Positions 25,015-34,412 are shown, counted from the stretch's first letter. The stretch: 64,000 nucleotides of DNA from Paraburkholderia metrosideri (GCF_904848625.1 NZ_CAJHCP010000002.1:558001-622000), one strand, 5' to 3'. Numbers and translations are program-made. The notes: generated from the letters alone by a model not told the origin.

Positions 25015-25310
25015 AGTGGCCCCCAAGGACGGGATTTTTTTGCACTTGCACAGTGCGACGGATTCGCTAGCGCAAAGAAACAGCAAAGGGTGTGCCTGCA
25101 TTAGAGTTTTTATTCTGGTGCACGGGGCGGGTTTGTGTTGCGGTGCGGCGCGCGGAAAAGCGGGCTTAAAACACCTGGTCGGACCCAGGCGTTTTTTCAT
25201 TCGTGTGTAGATTTGACTGTGGAATGCGAGAGAGTTTTAGCTCGCCACGGAAAGCGGGGTGAACACGAGCCATGTGTCGATGCGCAACGCGGGTCGGTGC
25301 GCACCAAATG
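25015..25310. other. glgA upstream region
   Basis: This stretch upstream of glgA contains two long in-frame extensions of glgA but no independent gene. It should hold the glgA promoter. I saw no structured RNA. Confidence 0.35.
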
Positions 25311-25343
25311 AAAAAGGGGCCGTCGCCTGAAGCGAACAGCCCC
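25311..25343 (-). terminator. Rho-independent terminator after the SSS symporter
   Basis: Read on the minus strand, a GGGGC...GCCCC stem of about 11 pairs with one bulge (25316-25343) is followed at once by five T. It ends the DUF3311-symporter operon. Confidence 0.8.
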
Positions 25344-25371
25344 TTGGGGCGTCAGGTGACGCGCAACACAG

Positions 25372-26844
25372 TTAATGCACCGGTGCGTGCGTCTGCTCCA
25401 CCGGATGCGGTTGCGTCACCGCGCTCACCACCACGAACACGATCACATTCACGGCCAACGCGAGAAAGCCGATATTGACGTCCTTCAACGTATCGGGCAG
25501 GAACGGCATGAGTTGCCCGACACTCAGTTTCATCGAGGTCGTGAGCGCCACGACTGCGACACCGGCGAGGATGCCGCAGAACGCGCCTTGTTTCGTCGCA
25601 CGGTTATGCGGAAACAGGCTGCAGATCACAGCCGGGAAAAGCTGCGTGACGAAGCTGTAGCCCATCAGCAGCAACGCGACGATGGTTTCGCCGCCGTGCA
25701 GCGTGAAGCCGACTGCGACGAGCGCCACCACCGGCACCAGCAGCCGCGCGAGCAGTGCGACGCTGGCGTCGGTCGCGCTGCGGTTCACCATGCCGCGATA
25801 GACGTCGTTGGCGAGCAGCGTCGACGCGGAGGTCAGGATCATCGAGCCGGGCACCAGCGCGGTCAGAATGCCGGCGGCACCGATGACGCCGACGAACCAC
25901 GGGTCGAACGTCTGCAACGACAGGCGGAACAGCGACAGGTCGATGTCGCCGCCCTTCAGCCCCGGCACCCGCAGCGTGGCCGCAAAGCCGACGAAGAACA
26001 CGAACAGCAGGATCAACTGATACAGCGGCAGCACCATCGCGTTGCGGCGGAAAATGCGTTCGTCCTTCGCGGTGAAGATCGAGCCGAACGTATGCGGCCA
26101 CATGAAGAAGCCGAGCGCCGTCAGCAGCACGGTGGACTGGAACCACATCACGCTCGAACCGCGTGCCGGGAAGGTCAGAAAGTCGGGGCGGGCGGTATTG
26201 ATGGCGCGGAACATCTCGCCGATGCCGCCGTAATAGTGCATGGGCAGATAAATGCCGAGGAACAGCACGATTGCCAGAATCAGCAGATCCTTCACCACCG
26301 AATTCCACGCAGAACCGCGCACGCCGGAGACGATCACGTAGGCGGTCACCACACACGCGCCGATCCAGACGGCCGCCGTCGACGAAATCGCACCATACGA
26401 AGCGGTGGCGACGATAATGCCGAGCCCTTTCAGTTGCAGCACCAGGTACGGGATCAGCGCCGCCACGCCGACCAGCGCGACCAGCGTGCCCAGCGCGGGG
26501 CTTTCATATTTGCGCGTGAAGAAATGCGGCTGCGACACCAGCCGGTGCTGTTTCGCATAACGCCAGATGGGCGGCAGCATCCAGTACGACAGGATGTAGG
26601 CGAGCGTGCCGTAAGCGAGAATGTAATAGACCGGCGCGCCTTTGCCATAAGCGAAGCCACTGCCGCCGAGGAACGTGAAGGTCGTGTAGATTTCACCTGC
26701 CATCAGCAGGAACACGAACGCGGTGCCGAAGCTGCGGCCGCCCACGCTCCACTGTTCGAGGCTCATGTCGTGACCGCGCCTCGCGCGCACGCCGAGGTAC
26801 AGCGCAAACAGGGTGACGGCCGCGATGATGACGAGTGCGCTCAT
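25372..26844 (-). CDS. Sodium:solute symporter (SSS family)
   Basis: A 490-residue inner-membrane permease with about thirteen hydrophobic helices and SSS-family marks. These include DMSLEQWSVGGRSFG after TM1, GEIYTTFTFLGGSGFAYGKG in the core, and GVRGSAWNSVVKDLL between later helices. SSS proteins use the sodium gradient to import solutes. Partnering with a DUF3311 protein is typical of monocarboxylate-type (MctP-like) members, so a small organic acid is a reasonable guess, not shown. AGGAGGTCC lies just before the ATG at 26844, and the start overlaps the DUF3311 stop by 4 bases (ATGA), giving tight coupling. Confidence 0.9.
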   Translation of the reverse strand: MSALVIIAAVTLFALYLGVRARRGHDMSLEQWSVGGRSFGTAFVFLLMAGEIYTTFTFLGGSGFAYGKGAPVYYILAYGTLAYILSYWMLPPIWRYAKQHRLVSQPHFFTRKYESPALGTLVALVGVAALIPYLVLQLKGLGIIVATASYGAISSTAAVWIGACVVTAYVIVSGVRGSAWNSVVKDLLILAIVLFLGIYLPMHYYGGIGEMFRAINTARPDFLTFPARGSSVMWFQSTVLLTALGFFMWPHTFGSIFTAKDERIFRRNAMVLPLYQLILLFVFFVGFAATLRVPGLKGGDIDLSLFRLSLQTFDPWFVGVIGAAGILTALVPGSMILTSASTLLANDVYRGMVNRSATDASVALLARLLVPVVALVAVGFTLHGGETIVALLLMGYSFVTQLFPAVICSLFPHNRATKQGAFCGILAGVAVVALTTSMKLSVGQLMPFLPDTLKDVNIGFLALAVNVIVFVVVSAVTQPHPVEQTHAPVH

Positions 26845-27056
26845 GGTCGGACCTCCTCGGCGTCGACGGCAAGCTCGCGATTGGTCGGGTCCAGACGGTA
26901 GACGATCGCCATGATGACCGAACTCAGTACCACCCACATGACGATCCAGGCCAGCACGAACGGCATGCCGAGCACCAGCGGCTCGACGCGATTGACAAAC
27001 GGGACGCCAAGCAGAATGCCGATGAAAGGCAGTGCGGCAAGGACACGAAGCAACAT
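26841..27056 (-). CDS. DUF3311 small membrane partner of the symporter
   Basis: This 71-residue protein has two hydrophobic helices (LAALPFIGILLGVPFVN and LVLGMPFVLAWIVMWVVLSS) and a short acidic cytoplasmic tail. It is the DUF3311 family, almost always encoded directly before an SSS symporter, as here with a 4-base overlap. It probably aids folding or forms part of the transporter. GAGGAGTTGCCCC precedes its start on the minus strand. Confidence 0.9.
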   Translation of the reverse strand: MLLRVLAALPFIGILLGVPFVNRVEPLVLGMPFVLAWIVMWVVLSSVIMAIVYRLDPTNRELAVDAEEVRP

Positions 27057-27426
27057 GGGGCAACTCCTCGAACCAGTGAGTCAGTCTTGTTGAAAGTGCG
27101 GCTTCGCTGAGCACTTTATTCCGGATACTTCGGTTCCGTAAAGTCAGCCAAAAAAGTGTAGGCTTTCTGAAAGTTGCAGGTGCATCTTTCTGCGCCGCGT
27201 TGTTGCACCGCAAGGCGGCGCGCGGGGCGCAGCGGGCCACAATGTGTACGTCGAGGTCCGGCTTTTTGCGACTTTGGCTGGCGCGGCGCGATATCATCTG
27301 GCCACGCAGCGCGAGCATTGCCCGGATTGCGTCAAGCGGTCTGGTTCATCAACATGGCGTGGCGTCCCGGGTGCATGGGCAGACCCAGCGAAACACCTGG
27401 ACCGTCGCTCGACACGGAAAACGCAT
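27057..27426. other. Divergent intergenic region (symporter operon / MarC)
   Basis: These 370 bases separate the divergent DUF3311-symporter operon and the MarC gene. A 13-base string AAGTCAGCCAAAA at 27141-27153 also occurs upstream of the NCS1 permease. I see no gene; frames that extend MarC upstream have no coding look. Confidence 0.4.
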
Positions 27427-28104
27427 ATGGTCGCAAGTCTGATCGCGGACATTCTGTTTGGCTTTACCGGGTTGATCAGCATCATCAACCCTATTGGCAT
27501 CGCTTTCGTCTTCCTCGATCGAACTGCGTCGCTGACTACCGAGGAGCGCAGCGCGCTTGCCCGGCAAATCGCGATCAACGCAATGATCGTCTTGCTGGTG
27601 GCGTTTTTTATCGGCACGCCCATTCTGCATTTCTTCGGCATTTCAATGGAAGCACTGCGCATAGGCGGCGGGCTGGCGGTGGCGGTCGGCGGCTGGCAGA
27701 TGCTGAACGCGCCCGATACGCAGCCCATCGATCAGTCGAACGTCAAGCGCGTCGATGCGGAAAGCGCGCGCTCCAAGGCGTTCTTCCCGTTCACCATTCC
27801 ACTGACCACCGGGCCTGGGTCGATTGCCACTGCGGTGGCGCTGACGGCGAACCGCACACACAAGCTCTCGGAGTTCGTCACGTCGAGTATTGCATCGGTG
27901 GTGATCTCAATGCTGGTGGCGGTCTCGGTCTACCTGGTCTATAGCCGCGCGGCGGTTTTCGCCAAATACCTCGGCGTCGAAGGAACCAAGGTAGCGATGC
28001 GCGTATCCTCTTTTCTGCTGTTGTGTATCGGCGTGCAGATTATCCTGACCGGCGTGTCCGAATTCCTGATCCCCATCGCGACGATGCCACCGGCGCTCAA
28101 ATAG
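27427..28104 (+). CDS. MarC-family integral membrane protein
   Basis: A 225-residue protein with six hydrophobic helices and the MarC layout: ISIINPIGIAFVFLD after TM1, a matching FTIPLTTGPGSIATAVAL repeat in the second half, and a C-terminal LLLCIGVQIILTGVSEFL helix. The repeated NP/GP motifs at two places show the internal duplication of this family. MarC proteins were once linked to multiple antibiotic resistance, but that role was withdrawn and their substrate is unknown. The ATG at 27427 begins the first helix; upstream in-frame codons look noncoding. Confidence 0.9.
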   Translation: MVASLIADILFGFTGLISIINPIGIAFVFLDRTASLTTEERSALARQIAINAMIVLLVAFFIGTPILHFFGISMEALRIGGGLAVAVGGWQMLNAPDTQPIDQSNVKRVDAESARSKAFFPFTIPLTTGPGSIATAVALTANRTHKLSEFVTSSIASVVISMLVAVSVYLVYSRAAVFAKYLGVEGTKVAMRVSSFLLLCIGVQIILTGVSEFLIPIATMPPALK

Positions 28105-28159
28105 CCGGCGCGGCACGCCCTCTCTATGCTCTATGTGAAAGTAAGTAAGGAGACGCATC

Positions 28160-28993
28160 ATGTGCCGCTGGCTAGCTTATACCGGCAACCCGATTCAGCT
28201 CGAAACCGTGCTGTTCAATGCCAAACATTCGCTGATCGATCAGAGCCTGCATTCGCGGCTCGGCCATACCACCACGAACGGCGATGGGTTCGGCATCGGC
28301 TGGTACGGCCATCCGACCGACATTCCGTTCCGCTACCGCTGCATTCAGCCGGCCTGGAGCGACCGCAATCTGCGTGAAGCCGCGCGGGCGATCCGCGCGC
28401 CGCTGTTCGTCGCGCATATCCGTGCGGCAACCGATACACCGTCGCAGGAAACCAACTGTCATCCGTTCCGCCACGGGCGCTGGCTGTTTGCGCACAACGG
28501 GCTGGTGCGCAACTATCCCGCGGTGCGGCGCGATCTGATGGTCGCGATTAACCCCGATCTGTTCCCCTCCATTGAAGGGTCAACCGACTCCGAAGTACTG
28601 TTTCTTCTCGCGCTGACCTTTGGCCTGGAATTGGCGCCGGTCACCGCCCTCGAACGGATGGTGGCGTTCGTCGAGGAAACCGGGCGCAAGCATGGTGTAG
28701 ACGAGCCGCTGAACATGACCGTGTGCGCGACCGACGGCGAACAGATCGTTGCCGTGCGTTATTCGAGCGAAGGGCAGTCGCGCTCGCTGTTTCATAGCAC
28801 GTCGTTTCGTCATCTGAACGAGTTGTATCCTGACGATCCGCGCATTGTGGCGGCGGGCGAGAATGCGTTTCTGGTGCTGTCGGAGCCGCTCGCCGATTTG
28901 CCGGGCTTCTGGGAAGAGATTCCGGAATGCACGGTGGTGGTCGCGCGCGGCGGTGAAATCGAGCGATATCCGTTCAGGCCGCAAAGCGCTTAA
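28160..28993 (+). CDS. Class II glutamine amidotransferase (YafJ-like)
   Basis: This 277-residue protein has the N-terminal nucleophile Cys2 (MCRWLAYTG), typical of the YafJ/EgtC group of class II amidotransferases. Other family marks are HTTTNGDGFGIGWYG (the glutamine pocket), FVAHIRAATDTPSQETNCHPF and WLFAHNGLVRNY. AAGGAGACGCATC lies before the start. These proteins hydrolyse an amide to give ammonia or cleave a gamma-glutamyl bond; EgtC-type members act in ergothioneine synthesis, but no egt gene is in the window. It is convergent with the CobT-like gene. Confidence 0.92.
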   Translation: MCRWLAYTGNPIQLETVLFNAKHSLIDQSLHSRLGHTTTNGDGFGIGWYGHPTDIPFRYRCIQPAWSDRNLREAARAIRAPLFVAHIRAATDTPSQETNCHPFRHGRWLFAHNGLVRNYPAVRRDLMVAINPDLFPSIEGSTDSEVLFLLALTFGLELAPVTALERMVAFVEETGRKHGVDEPLNMTVCATDGEQIVAVRYSSEGQSRSLFHSTSFRHLNELYPDDPRIVAAGENAFLVLSEPLADLPGFWEEIPECTVVVARGGEIERYPFRPQSA

Positions 28994-29038
28994 TGGGCAT
29001 AACGGGCATGTGCAAAGTACCGCTATATCTTGTTGGAA

Positions 29039-30838
29039 CTAACGAGTCAGCAGCATCGAACTCAATACCGAGAACACCGTGGACGGTAATTCGGCGAGGC
29101 GGCTGACCACTACGTTATGCGGATAGAAGTCCTCGACCGCATCGGTCAGCACGCCGATTCCGACCAGTTCGATGCCGCGTTTGCCGATTGCCGCCACGCG
29201 CTCGCGCAGGTCGTGGCGCAGGACTTGCGGATCGCCGTCGCCGGTGGAAGGGTAGCCGTCGGACAACACCATCAGGATGCGGCGCTCCGCCTGATGATCG
29301 GCGAGCCGCGTCGCGGCCCAGGCAAGTGCTTCCCCATCGGGATTCTCGTGACCGCAGTCGATCTGCGCGATCCCGCTCAGATCGGGCGCGCCGAAACGTT
29401 TATAGATTGTCAGATCGAGCCGCTCGACAAAGCGGTTATAGCGGCGTAGATCCGCGCCACCGGCAAGCTGGCGTTCATACAGTTGTTTCATCGGCGCCGA
29501 TTCAACCGAACAGTAGCCGAGCACTTCGCAATCGAACGATAACTGGGTGAGTGCATCGCACAATGCGGTTGCGCACAGGCGTGCGAGTTCGATCTTGCGG
29601 CCGGCCATCGAACCACTGCGGTCGATCAGAAGCGTCACCGCAACATCGCGTCCCTTGGCGGCACGCTGCGTGCGAAACGGCGTGCGGTAACCCGGCGAGG
29701 TGACGAGCCGGGCCAGCGCGGTGCGGTCGATCTCGCCGCGTTCCTGCTCACGACGCCAGCGGATGCGCTCATCGGCGCTCAGCGCGCGTTCGAGTTTCTG
29801 TTTGAGCGGCGCGGTGTCCGCGCGGGCTTCGGCTCGCAACGCTCGCCATGTGGCGCTGTCGCCCTGGCCGGTGAGGTCCGTCACGACGTCGAATTCGGTA
29901 GCGAGCGGAATGGACAGCCGCGCGCGCGTGGAGCCCGTCGGGATCGAACCGGCTTCACCCGCGGAGGGCGACGACGGCGCTTGCGCGTCGGCAAGCGTCT
30001 GCCCCATGCCGACTGCGTTGTCCGCCTGCGCGCCGCCGCTGCGATCGGACGGCGGCGCGGCGGCACTGGCCTGATCGGGCAATGGGGTGTCGTCGTCGTT
30101 AAAGAGCGACAGCGACGCCGCCGTTTCGGTGTCGATATCTTCAACGGGATCGGCGGTGAAACTCATGCTATTCACGTTGCCCGCCGACAACGCCCGCACG
30201 CGTGCCACCAGCGCCCGCGCCGTCGCGATGCTCTGTGCGGTCGAGCGACTATTGCGTGCGTCACTCAGCAGATCCTGCGACGCCTGCAACGCGGCCAGCA
30301 GCGAATGGATCGCTTCGGTACGGCTCGGCGCTTCGTCCCACAGCGTGCGCTCGACCAGCCAGATCAGACGGTCACGCCAATGCAGCGTCGGCCAGCGCGC
30401 CTGCACGCGTTTCGCCGCATGCTCGCGCAGTCTGCCGATAAACCAGCGCGCGCCCGGATACTCGTCGAGCAGTTGCCCGCACACACGACGGTCGTCGATC
30501 ACCTGTGCGAGGGTCGCCGCGATGCCCGAAGGGAGCGCGTCGAGTTCGGCAAGCGCCGCATGCCTGGCGCGCGCGACCAGCAGGTCCAGATAGCCGATCA
30601 GCACATCGCGTTCGACGCCGTCGGCCAGTTCGTTATCGGGAATCACAATACGGCCGGGTTCGACACGCGGGCCATCCGGACTGAATACGACGGTCACGCC
30701 GTATTGTCCCGTGAGTACGCGAGCGATCTTGCTGAGCGCCGATTCGAACGCGAAGCCTCGTGTGTCACGCGTGTCGCGTATGTTGCGCCTGTCGCGCCTG
30801 TCGCGTGCCTCGTGCGTGGCCGGCATCTTCGCAGTCAC
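29039..30838 (-). CDS. CobT-like VWA-domain protein
   Basis: A 599-residue protein of the CobT cobaltochelatase type. The N-terminus has Arg/Asp repeats (RDRRDRRNIRDTRDTR), then a helical region to about 260, an acidic low-complexity linker (about 230-300), and a C-terminal VWA domain starting near residue 400. The metal-ion MIDAS motif is LLIDRSGSMAG, with the later DGYPSTGDGD supplying further ligands. Together with the upstream AAA protein, which it overlaps by 4 bases, it makes a CobS-CobT pair. Elsewhere that pair drives CobN in aerobic cobalamin synthesis, but neither cobN nor other cob genes lie here, so a MoxR-VWA metal-chaperone role is also possible. Confidence 0.85.
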   Translation of the reverse strand: MTAKMPATHEARDRRDRRNIRDTRDTRGFAFESALSKIARVLTGQYGVTVVFSPDGPRVEPGRIVIPDNELADGVERDVLIGYLDLLVARARHAALAELDALPSGIAATLAQVIDDRRVCGQLLDEYPGARWFIGRLREHAAKRVQARWPTLHWRDRLIWLVERTLWDEAPSRTEAIHSLLAALQASQDLLSDARNSRSTAQSIATARALVARVRALSAGNVNSMSFTADPVEDIDTETAASLSLFNDDDTPLPDQASAAAPPSDRSGGAQADNAVGMGQTLADAQAPSSPSAGEAGSIPTGSTRARLSIPLATEFDVVTDLTGQGDSATWRALRAEARADTAPLKQKLERALSADERIRWRREQERGEIDRTALARLVTSPGYRTPFRTQRAAKGRDVAVTLLIDRSGSMAGRKIELARLCATALCDALTQLSFDCEVLGYCSVESAPMKQLYERQLAGGADLRRYNRFVERLDLTIYKRFGAPDLSGIAQIDCGHENPDGEALAWAATRLADHQAERRILMVLSDGYPSTGDGDPQVLRHDLRERVAAIGKRGIELVGIGVLTDAVEDFYPHNVVVSRLAELPSTVFSVLSSMLLTR

Positions 30839-32079
30839 TCTGAGCCCGCAGGCGCAATGTGGTGGCGAATGATGCCGCGAATCAACGCCGCATCTTCGGG
30901 ACTGACTTTGGCATAAATGGCGGGCCCGGCGGCACGTTCGGGGTCGCCGCTGCGCATCATCAATTCGGCCCAGTCGAGCAGACGGCGGGTCGAAAACGCG
31001 CTCGACAGATCCTCGCGGGCGAAGGCCGCGCGGCAGTCGGCGGCGATGGCGGCGAGCGTCGTGGCCAGCGGACGCGTCATATTCGGCGCTAGCGTTCGCA
31101 GCAACACGTCGGCTTCTTCGGCGGGCGTCAGATAGTCGAGCAGATACACACGCCAGCGGTCCAGAAACGCGTCGTTCATCAGATTGGCGCCCTGATAAAG
31201 ATGCCGGAACTGGCTCATTGCACCCACCGCATTGGCCGTCGCGAAGAGCCTGAACGACGGATGCGGCGCCACGATCTCGTTGCCTTTCTCTTTCAGCACG
31301 AGGCGTCCATGCGGTTCGAGCACGGCAGTGAGCGCGGCGAGAATGGACGGTTCGGCGAAATCGATTTCATCGACGATCAGCCAGAGGCCTTCGCGCATCG
31401 CGGTAGGCAGTACGCCGTCGACCCATAACGTCTCCCCACCCTTGACGGTCCAGAAGCCGACAAAATCGCCGACCGTGGTCTGGCCGTTCATGTTCGAACG
31501 CAAGACACCGTGACGGGAGCGGGCCGCGACCTGTTCGATCAGACTGGTTTTGCCCGCACCGGTGTGCCCGATCAACATCACGCGGCGGTTCTCGACAATA
31601 TCTTCGACGATGTCGTTAAAGCGCGGCGAGAACAGATACGCCGGATTGACGCGCGGCACGAGCGGGCCATCTTCGCCGCACGGCACATCGAGAAAGCCGA
31701 TTCGTACTATTCCGTGATGAGCTTCGGTCTGCTTCTGCTCATGCTTCCGCTTCGCCGCTGAAGCCTGCGCCGCGACCCGCTGCAACTCTGGCATGAATGC
31801 GATGCGACCCGCTGCTGCGTCCGGTTCGCTTTCAAGATTGTCAGCGTCGATGGCGAAACCTTCGCGACGCCATTTCTTCAACTTCGCGCGCAGATTTTCC
31901 GCATCGACCACGAGATCGATATCAACCGATCCACGTCCGCTGGCGGTGTCGATACCGTGCTCAAGGCGATAGTTTTCCGGGCGGTCCGCCACCGTCACGC
32001 GCCACCATTCCGCGCCATTCTCTGTCGCCCGTTGATAAAGGCCAAGGTTCTCGTCTTCGGTCAATTCGGGCGCGGTCAT
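30835..32079 (-). CDS. CobS/MoxR-like AAA+ ATPase
   Basis: A 414-residue ATPase. Residues about 1-110 form a charged region with a WWRVTV strand. The AAA+ domain follows: Walker A GHTGAGKT at 171-178, Walker B LWLIVDEIDFA near 233-241 with the catalytic DE at 237-238, and sensor 1 in FRLFATANA. The segment DIVENRRVMLIGHTG matches CobS. Its 3' end overlaps the cobT-like gene by 4 bases, so they are one operon. The start is uncertain: ATG 32079 (MTAPELTED) and ATG 32115 are both in frame and neither has a good ribosome site. AAA motors of this type remodel the VWA partner to load a metal into a protein or macrocycle. Confidence 0.85.
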   Translation of the reverse strand: MTAPELTEDENLGLYQRATENGAEWWRVTVADRPENYRLEHGIDTASGRGSVDIDLVVDAENLRAKLKKWRREGFAIDADNLESEPDAAAGRIAFMPELQRVAAQASAAKRKHEQKQTEAHHGIVRIGFLDVPCGEDGPLVPRVNPAYLFSPRFNDIVEDIVENRRVMLIGHTGAGKTSLIEQVAARSRHGVLRSNMNGQTTVGDFVGFWTVKGGETLWVDGVLPTAMREGLWLIVDEIDFAEPSILAALTAVLEPHGRLVLKEKGNEIVAPHPSFRLFATANAVGAMSQFRHLYQGANLMNDAFLDRWRVYLLDYLTPAEEADVLLRTLAPNMTRPLATTLAAIAADCRAAFAREDLSSAFSTRRLLDWAELMMRSGDPERAAGPAIYAKVSPEDAALIRGIIRHHIAPAGSE

Positions 32080-32594
32080 GGCAGCAACGTGAGTCGTCAA
32101 AAGAGTGAGTGGCATGCAACGGCAATTCGATTTGGCTGATGCCAAATGACCGACTATCTTATCTTCAGTAGCATCCCTTCTTCTCCAGCATGTCTGTCGA
32201 GGCACGCGGATTGCGTCCCGCCGTTTCGTTGTCGAGCGTACTGCCCGCAAAAGTTTATTGCGCCAAACGGATAGGTTATCAAACATGTATCCCCTATAGT
32301 TCGACCGCCTGGCGTGTGTAGTTTTACAACATTGCGACTGCGAACGGGATGGCAATACGGCTCCGGGCTGGACGGATACAAGGTCAATTCCGGCATGAAT
32401 CAGGCGTCATTCAATACGAAAATTCAGCATGTGTTCGACTCGTCGACGGTGTTGGCGCGGCCGGTTTCGATGCGTTCCGCCAGCCTTCGGTTTGCAGTCT
32501 GCGGCATGAATTCGTGTTGAGCGCGTCAGGTAGTCTGGTTTCATCAGCAGTCTGCTTTGCCTCACATTGCGACAGAAAAACTCCCGGCAAAACA
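32080..32594. other. Divergent intergenic region (CobS operon / second porin)
   Basis: These 515 bases contain the promoters for the CobS-CobT pair (minus) and the second porin (plus). An inverted repeat at 32130-32147 is recorded separately. Frames that extend the porin upstream lack coding character. No RNA gene is evident. Confidence 0.4.
32130..32147. promoter_or_regulatory. Inverted repeat upstream of the CobS-CobT operon
   Basis: ATTTGGC and GCCAAAT form a perfect 7-bp inverted repeat with a 4-base spacer (TGAT), about 50 bases before the likely CobS start. It could be an operator; no regulator is adjacent. Confidence 0.4.
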
Positions 32595-33701
32595 ATGCGA
32601 CTATCTAAAAAATTAATGGCAACCCTGGCGGTGGCGAGTCCTTTGGCCTATGGTCAAACCAGCGTGAGCTTATATGGCCGGCTGGACGCAGGCGTGGAAT
32701 ACCTGAATCACATCAACGATGGTGCAGGCGGCAGTGCAAGCCGCTGGAGCGCGGAAGGCGGCGACTGGGGCACCAGTATGCTGGGCCTCAAAGGCAATGA
32801 AGATCTCGGCGGCGGTCTCAATGCAATCTTCAACCTCGAAACCGGTTTGCAGGTGATGAACGGCACCACCAGCGGCGGACGGCTCTGGTCACGGCGTGCC
32901 TTCGTCGGCTTGAAGAGCGAGCAATGGGGCACGTTGCAGGCTGGCCGTAATCTTTTTATCGACAGCGACGGTGTGTGGGAATTCGACCCGTTCGTGCAGC
33001 AGGCTTTCTCGTCGGCGTCGCTCGTACGGGGACGCAACTGGCAGCAAACCAGCAATAACGTTGAATACAAAAGCCCGGTGTTCTGGGGCTTCGACGTGCA
33101 GGGGCAGTACTCTTTCGGCAACCAGCCGGGATCGTTCAATAGCGGTGCGCCAGGCGAGTTCGGCCGTTCAAACGGCATCATGCTGAGCTATCACTCGCCG
33201 CTGTTCGACGCGCGCGGCATCTACGACGAACTGCGCGACAGCAATGGCCGCTTCAGCAATATCTTCCAGGCATCGCGCGAATACTTCGTCGCGGGGAAGG
33301 CGCATTTCGACTCGTGGATTATCCAGGGCGCTTATACGCATTACTCGGCGCCCGACTCGCCGGCGGGTGTCGCCGATACCGCCGATCACTACTGGCTCGG
33401 CGCCACCTATAACTTCCCGCAACGCTGGGCAGTGACGGCGGGCGGCTACTACATTCACGTCGGCGAAGGCGAAGGCGACGTCGCGCACGATCCGGCCGGC
33501 CACGCGATGATGTACGTGCTCGGCACCACCTACAACATCACCAAGCGCACGTTCCTGTATGGCACGGTCGGTTACGTGCGCAATGGCAGCAATTCGAATT
33601 TCTCGCTCGAAGCATCGCCGCGCGATTCGACGAGCAATACGAGTCCGCTGGTTGGCGAATCGCAAACCGGCGCGTATGTCGGGATGTTGCATCAGTTCTG
33701 A
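32595..33701 (+). CDS. Second Gram-negative trimeric porin
   Basis: A 368-residue outer-membrane porin of the same family as the first. It has a short signal peptide (MRLSKKLMATLAVASPLAYG) and then QTSVSLYGRLDAGVEY. Family blocks follow: SMLGLKGNEDLGGGLNAIFNLETG, RRAFVGLKSEQWGTLQAGR and SNNVEYKSP. It ends in VGMLHQF, the BAM-recognised final strand. It differs from the first porin in many loops, so it probably has a different selectivity. Its neighbour is the glucose dehydrogenase operon, 180 bases downstream on the same strand, so sugar entry is a plausible but untested role. The ATG at 32595 gives a proper signal peptide. Confidence 0.92.
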   Translation: MRLSKKLMATLAVASPLAYGQTSVSLYGRLDAGVEYLNHINDGAGGSASRWSAEGGDWGTSMLGLKGNEDLGGGLNAIFNLETGLQVMNGTTSGGRLWSRRAFVGLKSEQWGTLQAGRNLFIDSDGVWEFDPFVQQAFSSASLVRGRNWQQTSNNVEYKSPVFWGFDVQGQYSFGNQPGSFNSGAPGEFGRSNGIMLSYHSPLFDARGIYDELRDSNGRFSNIFQASREYFVAGKAHFDSWIIQGAYTHYSAPDSPAGVADTADHYWLGATYNFPQRWAVTAGGYYIHVGEGEGDVAHDPAGHAMMYVLGTTYNITKRTFLYGTVGYVRNGSNSNFSLEASPRDSTSNTSPLVGESQTGAYVGMLHQF

Positions 33702-33881
33702 CGCATCGTGGCGCGCGGTACGGCTGGCAGCTGACGCCGCTAAACAGCGCAACACAGTAAAGCGGGCAGTGCAGGCCAGCAGCAACAACAGGATCACAAG
33801 TCATGCGTCGTTGCTGCTGTATTGCCTGTCTTCTCTACCCGCAGCAAGCATTGAAAAACGCCTCACAAGGGAATAAAAAAA

Positions 33882-34412
33882 TTGACTCCACAAGACTCTC
33901 ACGGCGAGTCCCCACTGGGGATGTCGTCAGGGACGCTCGCCACGACCGGTGAAGCGTCGTCCATCAGCCGCCGCCGCTGGCTGCAGGGCGCACTCGCACT
34001 GAGCGTGGCTGGCCTGACCGGCTCGCTCACGCTCAGAGCGCTCGCCGACGATGCGTCCGCGCCGCCGCTCGACGCGTTCATGACCTTGTCGCAATCGCTG
34101 ACCGCGAAGAGCGGTCTCGATCGCGACGTCGGCACGCGCCTGCTGGCCGCCTTGCAGAAGTCCACGCCCGATCTTGCGCAGCAGTTGCCGAAGCTCGCCA
34201 GCGCGCTGGCCGCTGGTTCGACCGATGATGCGCAGCAGGCGCTGCTGTTGAAGATCATGGAAGCCTGGTATCTCGGCACGGTCGACAACGCCGTGATCAC
34301 CTACGAACAGGCGCTGATGTACACCGTGGTCTCCGACACGCTCGTGATCCGCTCGTATTGCGCCAATCAGCCCGGCTACTGGGCCCAGAAACCCGTCGAG
34401 AGGCAAGACTAA
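33882..34412 (+). CDS. FAD glucose dehydrogenase gamma (small, Tat-carrying) subunit
   Basis: A 176-residue protein with a twin-arginine signal (SRRRWLQGALALSVAGLTG, residues 29-47) and a helical mature domain of the gluconate/sorbitol dehydrogenase small-subunit family. In the Burkholderia cepacia enzyme this gamma subunit acts as a hitchhiker that carries the signal-less catalytic subunit through the Tat system. The frame opens at a TTG (33882) with AAGGGAAT upstream; an ATG at 33921 is also possible and would still keep the Tat motif. The stop directly abuts the ATG of the alpha subunit (TAAATG), so translation is coupled. Confidence 0.88.
   Translation: MTPQDSHGESPLGMSSGTLATTGEASSISRRRWLQGALALSVAGLTGSLTLRALADDASAPPLDAFMTLSQSLTAKSGLDRDVGTRLLAALQKSTPDLAQQLPKLASALAAGSTDDAQQALLLKIMEAWYLGTVDNAVITYEQALMYTVVSDTLVIRSYCANQPGYWAQKPVERQD

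Noticed and set aside
25375..26901. 508-codon plus-strand frame opposite the SSS symporter
   Set aside because: Its His/Gln/Asp-rich product is the antisense image of a hydrophobic protein; no ribosome site.
30780..30838. Short tandem Arg/Asp repeat at the cobT-like N-terminus as a possible CRISPR or variable repeat
   Set aside because: The repeat is only a few codons long, inside a coding frame, and has no spacers.
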